A stretch of DNA of 64,000 nucleotides from Rubrivivax sp. (GCA_016789955.1 JAEUPB010000018.1:1-64000), one strand, 5' to 3'; numbered from the stretch's first letter, positions 50,013 through 58,587 are shown. Program-made: numbers and translations. Notes: a model not told the origin generated them from the letters alone.

Positions 50013-50692
50013 TGCAGACGATCGAAGTCCACCCCGACGGCGGCCGCGCCGACGCCGCCGTCATCGTGCTGCACGGGCTGGGCGCCGACGGCACCGACTT
50101 CCTGCCGTTCGCCGACGAGATCGACCTGTCGGCCATCGGCGCCGTGCGCTGGCTGCTGCCGCGCGCGCCGGTGCGGCCGGTGACGATCAACAACGGCTAC
50201 CGCATGCGCGCGTGGTACGACATCTACGGCGCCGAACTCGAAGGCGGCGGCGCGGCGCGTTCGCGGCGCGAGGACAACGCCGGGTTGCGCGAGTCGTTCG
50301 CCGACGTGCACCGGCTGATCGAGCGCGAGATCGCGCGCGGCGTGCCGGCTCGGCGCATCGTGCTGGCCGGCTTCTCGCAGGGCTGCGCGGTCACGCTGGG
50401 CGCCGGGCTGCGCTGCCCCCACCGGCTCGCCGGGCTCGCGGGGATGTCGGGCTACCTGCCGCTGGCCTCGGCGCTCGCGGCCGAGCGGCATGCGGCCAAC
50501 GCCGGCGTGCCGATCTTCCTCGCCCACGGCACCCAGGACGACGTGGTCGTGCCCGACCGTGGCACCGCCTCGCGCGATGCGCTGCAGGCCCTGGGTTGGC
50601 CCGTCGAGTGGCACACGTACCCGATGCAGCACTCGGTGTGCATCGAGGAGGTGCAGGACCTGCAGGCCTGGCTGCTGCGGGTGCTTGCCTAG
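50012..50692 (+). CDS. Phospholipase/carboxylesterase family alpha/beta hydrolase
   Basis: A 226-residue alpha/beta hydrolase. Oxyanion region VIVLHGLGADGTDF (~16-29), nucleophile in LAGFSQGCAVTLG (~116-128), acid Asp in HGTQDDVVVPDR (~170-181), His in YPMQHSVCIEE (~204-214). Similar to EstB/YpfH-type esterases that act on short or long acyl esters or thioesters. It overlaps the trpS stop by one base and is probably co-transcribed with it. Confidence 0.88.
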   Translation: MQTIEVHPDGGRADAAVIVLHGLGADGTDFLPFADEIDLSAIGAVRWLLPRAPVRPVTINNGYRMRAWYDIYGAELEGGGAARSRREDNAGLRESFADVHRLIEREIARGVPARRIVLAGFSQGCAVTLGAGLRCPHRLAGLAGMSGYLPLASALAAERHAANAGVPIFLAHGTQDDVVVPDRGTASRDALQALGWPVEWHTYPMQHSVCIEEVQDLQAWLLRVLA

Positions 50693-50736
50693 AATCCGCG
50701 CCCTTTGCGATATCGAAGACCTAGGAGAAACGAGAG

Positions 50737-51234
50737 ATGCTGGACCAGGAAGACGAAGGCACGCGCATCGGCGTGTGGGTGGCGCTGGGGGTCGTGTTCT
50801 TCGTGCTCGTCGGCGTCATCGGCGGGCTGATCCTGCGGCAGATGCATGCGCACGCGGCCGCGAAGGCCAAGCCGGCGGTGGCCGCCGACGTGATGGTCGA
50901 CGTGCCGCTGACCGGCGAGCTGCTGGGCAAGCTCTACTTCGAGAGCGGCTCGGCGGCGCTGCCGCCGGATGCCGCGGCGTCGGGCGTCGAGCCCGCCGTC
51001 AAGGCGCTGGCCGCGGCGCCGGGCAAGAAGCTGGTGCTGGCCGGCTTCCACGACGCCACCGGCGACGCGAAGACCAACGCCGAACTCGCCAAGCAACGCG
51101 CCATCGCGGCCCGCACCGCGCTGGTGGCCGGCGGCGTCGACAAGAAGCAGGTGCTGCTGCGCAAGCCCGAGAGCACGACCGGCGACGGCTCGCTGCAGGA
51201 AGCCCGCCGCGTGGAGATCCGCCTCGTCGACTGA
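50737..51234 (+). CDS. OmpA-family domain protein with N-terminal membrane anchor
   Basis: A 165-residue protein: N-terminal inner-membrane helix (GVWVALGVVFFVLVGVIGGLIL, split at ~22) then an OmpA-like C-terminal domain (~60-165) with LYFESGSAALPPDA, LAGFHDATGDAKTNAELAKQRA (in two parts) and RRVEIRLVD. Such domains bind peptidoglycan. AGGAGAAACGAGAG gives a good ribosome binding site. A TAGAAT box overlapping the upstream stop may be its -10. Role in envelope integrity is inferred. Confidence 0.85.
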   Translation: MLDQEDEGTRIGVWVALGVVFFVLVGVIGGLILRQMHAHAAAKAKPAVAADVMVDVPLTGELLGKLYFESGSAALPPDAAASGVEPAVKALAAAPGKKLVLAGFHDATGDAKTNAELAKQRAIAARTALVAGGVDKKQVLLRKPESTTGDGSLQEARRVEIRLVD

Positions 51235-51290
51235 CCGGGCGGGCTCCCAGCGCTGCACCGCTTCACCGGCGCCCGCCTGAGGCCGCCGGC

Positions 51291-51770
51291 GTGGCCGCCA
51301 TCCACATCACCGACGTCGAGGCCGCCATCAACTGGTGGCGCGAACGTTCGCCCTCGCCCGACGGCATCACGGCGTGCCCCGAGGTGCGGGCGCTGGCCGA
51401 GGTCTACGCGCTGATGGTGTACTACCGCGAGCATCTCGCCGACGAGGACACGATGCCGCCGCGCGCCCGCGACGCATGGCTGGCGTGGTACGCGAGCACG
51501 CCCGACGCGCCGTGCATCGCGATCTGCTCCACGAGCCAGGGCGACGACCTCTGCAAGGGCTGCGGCCGCACCTTCGACGAGGTGCAGCACTGGCCGGTGC
51601 TGACCCCGGCCGAGAAGCGCATCGTGTGGCGCCGCATCACGCACGAGGGCACGGCGTGGCGCTTCAACCGATATGCCGAGCGGGCGCTGGAGGCGACCGG
51701 CCTCGACCATCCACCGCCGGAGTCGTTCGGGCACGGCAGCGTGGCCGGCGACCGGGGGCCTGTCCGATGA
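51291..51770 (+). CDS. DUF3717-DUF1289 fusion protein
   Basis: A 159-residue protein joining two small domains usually found apart. Residues ~1-75 match DUF3717 (IHITDVEAAINWWRERSPSP, CPEVRALAEVYALMVYYREH), and ~78-120 match DUF1289, a short Cys-rich domain (PCIAICSTSQGDDLCKGCGR, then FDEVQHWPVLTP), likely metal-binding via four Cys. The start is a GTG at 51291, preceded by TGAGGCCGCCGGC. Function of both domains is unknown. Its stop overlaps the MATE gene start (ATGA). Confidence 0.72.
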   Translation: MAAIHITDVEAAINWWRERSPSPDGITACPEVRALAEVYALMVYYREHLADEDTMPPRARDAWLAWYASTPDAPCIAICSTSQGDDLCKGCGRTFDEVQHWPVLTPAEKRIVWRRITHEGTAWRFNRYAERALEATGLDHPPPESFGHGSVAGDRGPVR

Positions 51771-53149
51771 GCTCGACCTTCGCCGGCAGCACCGGCCGCC
51801 TGGTGCAGCTCGCGTGGCCGGTGTTCCTCGGCCAGCTCTCGGTGGTGGCCTTCGGCACCATCGACACGCTGATGGTGGCGCGCTACTCGGGGACCGAGCT
51901 GGCCGCGCTGGCGGTGGGCACCTCGGCCTACTTCACCACCTTCATCGGCCTGATGGGCGTGGTGCTGGCGATCGGCCCCATCGCCGGGCAGCTCTACGGC
52001 GCGCGCAAGCTCGACGAAGCCGGCCGCCAGCTGCACCAGGCGATCTGGGTGGCCGGACTCGTGGCGCTGCCGGGCATGGCGCTGCTGCTGCTGCCCGAGC
52101 CGTACATGGCGCTGGCGCAGGTGCCGCCGGAGATCGAAGGGCGCGCCCGCATCTACCTGGCGCTGCTGGCGCTGGCGTTGCCGGCCTCGCTGCTGTTCTC
52201 GGCCTGGCGCGGCTTCACGCTGGCGGTGTCGCGGCCGCGGGTGGTGATGGTGCTGCAGCTCGCGGCACTCGCGCTGAAGGTCCCGCTGTCGGCCGCGCTG
52301 GTGTGGGGCGTGCCGGCGTTGCACGTGCCCTCGCTGGGCATGGTCGGCTGTGCGGCGGCCACGCTGGTGGTGATGTGGCTGCAGGTGGCCGCGGCCTGGT
52401 GGATCGTGCGCCACGACCGCTTCTACGACGGTTTCGGCCTGCGCACCGGCGGCTTGCGGCGGCCGGATCGCGCCTCGATCGGCGCGCTGCTGCGGCTGGG
52501 CATCCCGATGGGCGGCGGGCTGCTGATCGAGGTGAGCGGCTTCACGATGATGGCGCTGTTCATCGCGCGGCTGGGCACCACGCCGGTGGCCGGGCACCAG
52601 ATCGCGGTGAACATGGTGTCGATCCTCTTCATGGTGCCGCTGGCGTTGGCCAACGCGGCGAGCACGCTGGTGGCGCAGCGCGTGGGCGCGCGCGACCTGC
52701 CCGATGCGCGGCGGCTGGGCTGGCACGCATTGGTCTTCGGCACCGGCGTGGCCACGGTGCTGGGGCTGGTCGTGTTCGCGCTGCGCGAGCCCATCGTGGG
52801 CCTTTACACGGGTGACGCCGCGGTGGTCGCCGCGGCGCTGCCGCTGCTGGCGTGGCTGGCGGTGTTCCACATCGCCGACGCGGCGCAGACGCTGGCGGCC
52901 TTCGTGCTGCGCGCCTGGCGCATCGCCACCGGGCCGATGCTGATCTACGCCGCCTCGCTGTGGGGCGTGGGCCTGGGCGGCGGCTACCTGCTCGCGTTCG
53001 ACGTGCTTGGCAGCACCCCGGGCTGGGCGACCGGCGCGCGCGGCTACTGGATCGCCAGCACGACCGGACTCGTGCTCGCGTCGGTGGGCCTCACGCTGCT
53101 GCTGGCGTGGGTGATGCGGCACAAGTCGCGTCAGACGCTTGCGGGTTGA
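51767..53149 (+). CDS. MATE-family multidrug efflux transporter
   Basis: A 460-residue transporter with about twelve membrane helices in two bundles. Typical features: FLGQLSVVAFGTIDTLMVAR (helix 1), GPIAGQLYGARKLDEAGRQL (~65-84) and the second-bundle counterpart GHQIAVNMVSILFMVP (~265-280). NorM/DinF-type proteins export cationic compounds using Na+ or H+. Substrate unknown. Coupled to the DUF3717-DUF1289 gene by ATGA. Confidence 0.93.
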   Translation: MSSTFAGSTGRLVQLAWPVFLGQLSVVAFGTIDTLMVARYSGTELAALAVGTSAYFTTFIGLMGVVLAIGPIAGQLYGARKLDEAGRQLHQAIWVAGLVALPGMALLLLPEPYMALAQVPPEIEGRARIYLALLALALPASLLFSAWRGFTLAVSRPRVVMVLQLAALALKVPLSAALVWGVPALHVPSLGMVGCAAATLVVMWLQVAAAWWIVRHDRFYDGFGLRTGGLRRPDRASIGALLRLGIPMGGGLLIEVSGFTMMALFIARLGTTPVAGHQIAVNMVSILFMVPLALANAASTLVAQRVGARDLPDARRLGWHALVFGTGVATVLGLVVFALREPIVGLYTGDAAVVAAALPLLAWLAVFHIADAAQTLAAFVLRAWRIATGPMLIYAASLWGVGLGGGYLLAFDVLGSTPGWATGARGYWIASTTGLVLASVGLTLLLAWVMRHKSRQTLAG

Positions 53150-53174
53150 CCGCCCGATCGACGCACGAAATACT
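53146..53174 (+). promoter_or_regulatory. Promoter of the nitrile hydratase genes
   Basis: TTGACC (5 of 6) at 53146-53151, a 17-base spacer, and AATACT (4 of 6) at 53169-53174. The -35 overlaps the MATE stop codon. Expected start near 53181, giving a leader of about 20 bases. The best -35/-10 pair in the window. Confidence 0.62.
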
Positions 53175-53200
53175 CGCCGCCCCTCGAGGATGCGCCACCG

Positions 53201-53803
53201 ATGAGCTCCCCCAACCACCCGCCGGGCCTGCACCGCACGGCCTCGATCGAAGACCGCGTGCGCGCCGTGCAGGCGGTGCTCGACGACCACGGTCTCGACG
53301 CCAGCACCCACGCGCCCGAACTCGACCGCGCCGCGCAGGAAGACTGGGTGCCGCGCAACGGCGCCCGCGTCGTCGCCCGCGCGTGGACCGATCCGGCGTT
53401 CCGCGCCCGGTTGCTCGCCGACGGCCGCTCTGCGGTGGCCGAGCTGGGCCTGTCGATGCCGAAGCACCACCGCCACCTGGTCGTGCTCGAGAACACGCCG
53501 CAGGTGCACAACGTCATCTGCTGCTCGCTGTGCTCGTGCACCGCGTTCACGATCATCGGGTTGCCGCCCGACTGGTACAAGGACCTGGAGTACCGCTCGC
53601 GCGTCGTGCGCGAGTCACGCACGGTGCTGAAGGAGATGGGGCTCGAGCTGCCGCCCGACGTCGAGATCCGCGTCTGGGACACGACCGCCGACACGCGCTA
53701 CATGGTGCTGCCGATGCAGCCCGCGGGCACCGCCGGCTGGTCTGAAGAGCGGCTCGCGGCCATCGTGACGCGCGATTCCATGATCGGCGTCGCCCGCCTG
53801 TAG
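53201..53803 (+). CDS. nthA: Nitrile hydratase subunit alpha
   Basis: A 200-residue alpha subunit (usual ~200). Metal-binding claw CCSLCSC at ~107-113; in the family CSLCSC usually marks the non-heme iron form and CTLCSC the cobalt form, and here an additional Cys precedes. Downstream, VVRESRTVLKEMGLELP (~128-144) and VEIRVWDTTADTRYMVLP (~148-165) are conserved. It hydrates nitriles to amides with the beta subunit 14 bases later. Two of the Cys are normally oxidised to sulfinic/sulfenic acids. No amidase gene follows. Confidence 0.93.
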   Translation: MSSPNHPPGLHRTASIEDRVRAVQAVLDDHGLDASTHAPELDRAAQEDWVPRNGARVVARAWTDPAFRARLLADGRSAVAELGLSMPKHHRHLVVLENTPQVHNVICCSLCSCTAFTIIGLPPDWYKDLEYRSRVVRESRTVLKEMGLELPPDVEIRVWDTTADTRYMVLPMQPAGTAGWSEERLAAIVTRDSMIGVARL

Positions 53804-53817
53804 CCGGAGGAACCACG

Positions 53818-54435
53818 ATGGACGGTGTGCACGACCTCGGAGGCCGGCAAGGGTTCGGCCGCGTGCGGTACACGATCGATGCGCCGGCCTTCCACTCAGC
53901 GTGGGAGGTGCGGGCCAACTCGCTGTATGGCTACGCGGTGCGCAGCGGTCTGTTCAACATGGACGAGTACCGCTATGCGATCGAGCGCATGGAGCCGCGC
54001 CACTACCTCACGGCCCCCTACTACGAGCGCTCGCTGACGGCGCTGGCGACGCTGTGCGTCGAGAAGGGCCTGGTCACGCGCGAGGGGCTGGAGCAGCGCG
54101 CGGGCGGCGCCTTCCCGCTTTCCGGCGACGGGGTGCCGGGGCGCACCAACGCGGCCGTCGATGCACCGTTCGCGGTCGGCGATCGGGTGCGCGTGCGCGA
54201 CGACCACGTGCCCGGCCACGTGCGCATGCCCGGCTACATCCGCGGCAAGCGCGGCATCGTGGTCGGCGTGTCGCCGGCCTACCCGTTCCCTGACGCCCGT
54301 GCCCACGGCATCGAGGCCCGCGACGAGCCGACCTACGACGTGCGCTTCCGCACGCAGGACCTGTGGCCGGACTCGTCCGACCCGGCGCAGGTGCACGTGG
54401 CGGTGTTCCGCAGCTACCTGACCCGCGACGAGTAG
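53818..54435 (+). CDS. nthB: Nitrile hydratase subunit beta
   Basis: A 205-residue beta subunit. N-terminus MDGVHDLGGRQGFGRV and the SH3-like C-terminal domain (FAVGDRVRVRDDHVPGHVRM, ~118-137; GYIRGKRGIVVG) are diagnostic. GGAGGAACCACG precedes the ATG. Beta subunits of about 205-235 residues are normal. No activator (P47K-type GTPase or p14K-like) gene follows; the next gene is on the other strand. Confidence 0.94.
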   Translation: MDGVHDLGGRQGFGRVRYTIDAPAFHSAWEVRANSLYGYAVRSGLFNMDEYRYAIERMEPRHYLTAPYYERSLTALATLCVEKGLVTREGLEQRAGGAFPLSGDGVPGRTNAAVDAPFAVGDRVRVRDDHVPGHVRMPGYIRGKRGIVVGVSPAYPFPDARAHGIEARDEPTYDVRFRTQDLWPDSSDPAQVHVAVFRSYLTRDE

Positions 54436-54440
54436 GCGCC

Positions 54441-54493
54441 GGCGGCGTCGAGCCGCGTGAGGCTGTCGTCGGCGGCGCCGAGCCGCCTCAGGC
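54441..54493. repeat. Imperfect 30-bp-period direct repeat at the kinase 3' end
   Basis: A 23-base segment at 54441-54463 recurs at 54471-54493 with three mismatches. The second copy holds the last codon and stop of the histidine kinase gene. This may be a small local duplication. Confidence 0.5.
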
Positions 54494-55786
54494 CGACGCC
54501 GGCAACGTGAGCACGAAGCAACTGCCACCGCCGTCCCGCGGCTCGCAGCGGATGGTGCCGCCGTGCCGCTCGGCGATCTGCCGCACCAGCGACAGCCCGA
54601 GCCCGACGCCGCCCTCGCGCTCGGCATGGCCGGGCAGCCGGAAGAACGGCTCGAAGATGCGCTCGCGGAAGGCCTCGGGCACGCCCGGGCCGCGATCGGA
54701 CACGCGCACCTCGTGGCCCGCCGCCGCGGCACCGACGCTGATCTCCACCGCGTCGCCGCCGTAGCGGCGCGCGTTCTCGAGCAGGTTGCGCACGGCGCGC
54801 CGCAGCAGCCGTTCGTCGCCGTGGACCTGCGTCTCGCGGCCCTGCACCTGTGCGTTGACGCGCGCCGCCTCCTCGGCGGCGATGGCCAGCAGCTCCACCG
54901 GGCCGGCCGCGGCGAAGGCCTGCGCCGCGTCGAGCCGGCTGGCCAGCAGCACTTCCTCGACCAGCGCATCGAGTTCGGCGATGTCGGCCTCGATCTCGCG
55001 GCGCAAGGCCGCGCGCTGCTCGGGGCCGGCCTCCTCGGCCAGCGACAGCGCCATCTTCAGCCGCGTCAGCGGCGAGCGCAGCTCGTGGCTGGCGTTGGCC
55101 AGCAGGCTCTGGTGCGAGCGCACGAGCGCCTCGATGCGCGCCGCCGCATGGTTGAAGCTCGCCGCCAGGCGGGCCACCTCGTCGCGTCCGTCCTCGGCGA
55201 CGCGCTGGTTCAGCGCGCCCTGCCCGAACGCGTCCACGCCCTTCTGCAGCGCCTCGAGCCGGCGCGTCAGGCGCCGCACCACCGGCCAAGCGCCGGCGGC
55301 CACGCCCAGGAACAGCAGCGCCAGCAGGATCGCCAGGCCCAGGCCGCCCGGCAGCGCGCGCACCAGCAGCCACGGCGGCCCGGGCTGCGTCATCAGCGCG
55401 GCCCCGGCTCCGCCGGCCCCGCCCGGCCCCCCGGGCCGGCCCGCCTGGGGCCGCATCACCCACAACGTGCGGCCGTCCTCGAGGCGGAACGACTGGGCGC
55501 GCGCGCCGTCGGCCTCGCGCCGCGCGTAGGCCTCGGCAGCCCCCAGCCGGGCACCGCCGGCGTCGTCCAGCGCCAGCGGCACGCGCAGCCGCATCGACCA
55601 GTCGCGGATGGCCGCAGCCTGGTCGGCGCGCGGCGCGCTGGCTGGCGGCAGCGAACGCTCCAGCAGGTCGGCCCAGGCGGCCAGGCGATCCTGCAGGCGC
55701 TCCTGGATCGTGCCCTCGAAGCGCAGCCGCTCGTTCTCGAGGTGGCGCTGCACCGCCCAGCCGGAGATGAGCGCGAACACCGCCAC
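54488..55786 (-). CDS. Sensor histidine kinase
   Basis: A HAMP-type sensor kinase of at least 432 residues. TM1 is at the very N-terminus, a periplasmic sensor (~25-130) is rich in Gly/Pro at ~115-130, TM2 is ~145-165, HAMP ~165-215 (VDAFGQGALNQRV), HisKA with SLLANASHELRSPLTRLKMA (split at ~232; phospho-His), HATPase with NLLENARRYGG (N box), DRGPGVP (G1) and GVGLGLSLVRQI (G2). The only usual start is a GTG at 55786, which cuts TM1 short; in-frame codons upstream read AIRSLYLRIWLTVVAA, typical of this family, but with no ATG/GTG/TTG. It follows its response regulator. Confidence 0.88.
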   Translation of the reverse strand: MAVFALISGWAVQRHLENERLRFEGTIQERLQDRLAAWADLLERSLPPASAPRADQAAAIRDWSMRLRVPLALDDAGGARLGAAEAYARREADGARAQSFRLEDGRTLWVMRPQAGRPGGPGGAGGAGAALMTQPGPPWLLVRALPGGLGLAILLALLFLGVAAGAWPVVRRLTRRLEALQKGVDAFGQGALNQRVAEDGRDEVARLAASFNHAAARIEALVRSHQSLLANASHELRSPLTRLKMALSLAEEAGPEQRAALRREIEADIAELDALVEEVLLASRLDAAQAFAAAGPVELLAIAAEEAARVNAQVQGRETQVHGDERLLRRAVRNLLENARRYGGDAVEISVGAAAAGHEVRVSDRGPGVPEAFRERIFEPFFRLPGHAEREGGVGLGLSLVRQIAERHGGTIRCEPRDGGGSCFVLTLPASA

Positions 55787-55862
55787 CGCCGCGACGACGG
55801 TGAGCCAGATGCGCAGGTAGAGCGAACGGATGGCGGGCCCCGGGTCTCGCTGGCCAGTGAGA

Positions 55863-56567
55863 CTATTCGTCCTGCTTGCGGGCGAAGACGTAGCCGGCGC
55901 CGCGGACGGTGAGCACCCGCTTCGGCGCCTTCGGATCGTCCTCGATCAGCGCGCGGATGCGCGAGATGTGCACGTCGATGCTGCGGTCGAAAGCCTCCAG
56001 CGGGTGGCCCTTCAGCGCGTCCATGATCTGGTCGCGCGAGAGCACGCGGCCGGGGCTCTTGGCCAGCACCGTCAGCAGCTCGAACTGGTGGCTGGTGAGG
56101 TCGCAGGCCTTGCCGTCCAGCCGCGCCTGGCGCGCGCCGAGGTCGACTTCCAGCCGGCCGAAGACCAGCACCTCGTCGTTCGTCGGGTCGGGCGCGGCCC
56201 GCCGCAGCAGCGCCTTGATGCGGGCCAGCAGCTCGCGCGGCTCGAAGGGCTTGCCCAGGTAGTCGTCGGCGCCGATCTCCAGGCCGACGATGCGATCCAT
56301 CGGTTCGCCGCGCGCCGTGAGCATCAGCAGCGGCAGGCGGCGCGTGCGCGGGTCTGCGCGCAACTCGCGCGTCAGGTCCAGCCCATCGCCGTCGGGCAGC
56401 ATCAGGTCGAGCAGCAGCGCGTCGTAGCCGCCAGTCTTCAGCCGCTCGCGGCCGGCGGCCAGCGAGCCGGCGCAGTCGACCTCGTAGCCGCCCTTGCGCA
56501 GGTAGTCGCCGATCATCGCCGTGAGGCGCGCATCGTCGTCGACCAGCAGCAGCCGTGGGTTGCTCAT
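55863..56567 (-). CDS. OmpR-family response regulator
   Basis: A 234-residue two-component regulator. Receiver domain ~1-120: DDD (10-12), phospho-acceptor Asp in LLLDLMLPDGDGL (~53), Thr in LMLTAR and Lys in GADDYLGKPFEP. C-terminal winged helix ~135-232 with LTSHQFELLTVLAKSPGRVL and IDVHISRIRALIEDD. It probably controls the Spy-like gene upstream on the same strand and its own operon with the kinase. Confidence 0.95.
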   Translation of the reverse strand: MSNPRLLLVDDDARLTAMIGDYLRKGGYEVDCAGSLAAGRERLKTGGYDALLLDLMLPDGDGLDLTRELRADPRTRRLPLLMLTARGEPMDRIVGLEIGADDYLGKPFEPRELLARIKALLRRAAPDPTNDEVLVFGRLEVDLGARQARLDGKACDLTSHQFELLTVLAKSPGRVLSRDQIMDALKGHPLEAFDRSIDVHISRIRALIEDDPKAPKRVLTVRGAGYVFARKQDE

Positions 56568-56680
56568 GGTGCCCCCAAGGGCCTGCGGCCCGGCCCCCCG
56601 GGGGGGCGCGAGCGCCTTCGGAACGGCCGTGCGGCGCTCACCGTCAGTCCCCCCACGCCGCGGGAGCGGGCGCCGGAACG

Positions 56681-56715
56681 AAAAACCGCCCCCGCGGCGA
56701 CAGCCGGCGGGGGCG
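56681..56715 (-). terminator. Intrinsic terminator after the Spy-like gene
   Basis: On the minus strand, CGCCCCCGC ... GCGGGGGCG forms a 9-bp stem whose loop holds a further GGC/GCC pairing; GGTTTTTCG follows at once. It lies 29 bases beyond the Spy-like stop and would separate it from the response regulator gene. Confidence 0.85.
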
Positions 56716-56744
56716 AAGACCTGACAAGCACAGGCGTCCTGGAT

Positions 56745-57308
56745 TCACCGCTTCTCGAGCGCGTCGCGTTCGGCGCGATGGCGCTGCATCATCGTTTGGC
56801 GCTGCGCCATGCGCTCGCCGAGCGCCTTGCGCTGCTCGGGCGTCAGCACGCGGCTCACGTCCAGCATCGCCTGCAGCATGCGCTTGCTGGCCTGGTCGTG
56901 CTGGGCGAGCATCTGCTGGCGCAGCGTCTCTGCGGCGCGGGCGTCCACCGTGGGCGCGGTGAAGATCGCCGCCGCCTGCTCGTGCAGCGCGGTGCGGCTG
57001 GCCCGCTGGCCGCGCAGGTCACCCATGGCCGCCTGCAGGATGCCGCGGATCTGCGTGCGCTGCTCGGCGGTGGCGTTCACCGAATCCAGCATGCGCTCCA
57101 TCTGGTGCGGGCCGCCCATCATCAGGCCGCCGCCCATGCCGCCGGGGCCCATGCCGCCGCCCATCATCATCATGTGGCCGCCCGGGCCACCGGGGCCGCC
57201 GCCGTGCGGCTGGGCCGAGGCCGTGAGCGTGAAGGCACCGGCCGTGGCCAGCACGAGGCCGCCGATCAGCAGGCGGGTGGAGCGGGGGAACTTGAGGACT
57301 GTCGACAT
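56745..57308 (-). CDS. Spy/CpxP-family periplasmic protein
   Basis: A 187-residue exported protein. Signal peptide (~1-35, ends LTASAQ), then a Gly/Met/His-rich stretch (HGGGPGGPGGHMMMMGG, ~36-65) that may bind metal, and a helical LTxxQ domain (~70-185) with LDSVNATAEQRTQI and VLTPEQRKALGER. Spy/CpxP proteins act as periplasmic chaperones or sensors. ATG at 57308 with AAGGAGACCCG ahead; a GTG one codon earlier is also possible. It precedes a two-component pair, as cpxP does cpxRA, though here in the same direction and ended by its own terminator. Confidence 0.88.
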   Translation of the reverse strand: MSTVLKFPRSTRLLIGGLVLATAGAFTLTASAQPHGGGPGGPGGHMMMMGGGMGPGGMGGGLMMGGPHQMERMLDSVNATAEQRTQIRGILQAAMGDLRGQRASRTALHEQAAAIFTAPTVDARAAETLRQQMLAQHDQASKRMLQAMLDVSRVLTPEQRKALGERMAQRQTMMQRHRAERDALEKR

Positions 57309-57401
57309 CACGGGTCTCCTTGGTGGAGCACTCAGGGTTGCGATGTCGTCATCGTCGTTCTGCGGGGTAACCCGGAGATGCGGCGCCCGTAAAGATTCGT
57401 G

Positions 57402-58466
57402 TCACTGCACCAGCTGGCGCAGTTCGCCGCCGGAGTAGCGGCGCGCCATCGCCGGCAGGTCCATCGGACGGATCTTCGGTGCCTGGCCCTCGCAGCCGAA
57501 CTCCAGGTAGCGCTGCTTGCAGATGCGGTAGGCCGCCTCGCGCGCCGGCTTGAGCCACTCGCGCGCGTCGAACTTGTCGGGGTTCTCGGCCAGGAACTTG
57601 CGCACGGCGCCGGTCATCGCCAGCCGGATGTCGGTGTCGATGTTGATCTTGCGCACGCCGTACTTGATGGCCTCCTGGATCTCGGACACGGGCACGCCGT
57701 AGGTCTCCTTCATCTTGCCGCCGTACTGGCGGATCTGCTCGAGCAGGTCCTGCGGCACGCTGGAGGAGCCGTGCATCACGAGGTGCGTGTTCGGGATGCG
57801 CGCGTTGATCTCCTTGATGCGGCTGATGGCCAGGATGTCCCCCGTGGGCTTGCGGCTGAACTTGTACGCGCCATGGCTGGTGCCGATGGCGATGGCCAGC
57901 GCGTCGAGCTGCGTGCGCTTGACGAAGTCGGCGGCCTGCTCGGGGTCGGTCAGCAGCTGCTCGCGCGTCATCGTCGCGTCGGTGCCGTGGCCGTCCTCCT
58001 TGTCGCCCTTCATCGTCTCGAGGCTGCCCAGGCAGCCGAGCTCACCCTCGACGGTGACGCCGGTGGCGTGGGCCATCTCCACGACCTTGCGGGTGACGTC
58101 GACGTTGTAGTCGTAGCTGGCGATGGTCTTGCCATCCGCCTGCAGGCTGCCGTCCATCATCACCGAGCTGAAGCCCAGGTCGATGGCGCCCTTGCAGACG
58201 TCCGGGCTCTGGCCGTGGTCCTGGTGCATCACCAGCGGCACCTGCGGCCAGGCCTCGGTGGCGGCCAGGATCAGGTGCTTGATGAAGGCCTCCCCGGCGT
58301 ACTTGCGGGCGCCGGCGCTGGCCTGCAGGATGACCGGCGCCCCCACTTCCGCGGCGGCGGTCATCACCGCCTGCACCTGTTCGAGGTTGTTCACGTTGAA
58401 GGCGGGGATGCCGTAGCCGTGCTCGGCGGCGTGGTCGAGCAACTGGCGCATCGAGACGAGAGGCAT
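57402..58466 (-). CDS. fba: Fructose-bisphosphate aldolase, class II
   Basis: A 354-residue class II (zinc) aldolase. Zinc ligand and catalytic region [20 protein letters not shown] (~79-98, His and Asp), DGSLQ (~107), [11 protein letters not shown] (~137-147), HGAYKF (~213) and HGSSSVP (~248-254), [18 protein letters not shown] (~290-307). It splits fructose 1,6-bisphosphate in glycolysis and the reverse in gluconeogenesis or the Calvin cycle. ATG at 58466 with AGGAGCGCCCAC upstream. A -10-like TAAACT is at 58502-58507 on the minus strand. Confidence 0.96.
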   Translation of the reverse strand: MPLVSMRQLLDHAAEHGYGIPAFNVNNLEQVQAVMTAAAEVGAPVILQASAGARKYAGEAFIKHLILAATEAWPQVPLVMHQDHGQSPDVCKGAIDLGFSSVMMDGSLQADGKTIASYDYNVDVTRKVVEMAHATGVTVEGELGCLGSLETMKGDKEDGHGTDATMTREQLLTDPEQAADFVKRTQLDALAIAIGTSHGAYKFSRKPTGDILAISRIKEINARIPNTHLVMHGSSSVPQDLLEQIRQYGGKMKETYGVPVSEIQEAIKYGVRKINIDTDIRLAMTGAVRKFLAENPDKFDAREWLKPAREAAYRICKQRYLEFGCEGQAPKIRPMDLPAMARRYSGGELRQLVQ

Positions 58467-58587
58467 GTGGGCGCTCCTGGGCGGCAAGGGGTTGGAGAAC
58501 AAGTTTACGGGGCCTTCCCACCGCTTTTCCGGCTCAAGCCCTGCGGTGGGGCCCGCCACACTCGCACCCACACTTCTCCGCTTCACC

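Noticed and set aside
53201..54435. Thiocyanate hydrolase instead of nitrile hydratase
   Set aside because: Two-subunit order and size, the N-terminus of beta and the CSLCSC motif fit nitrile hydratase; a third subunit gene is absent.
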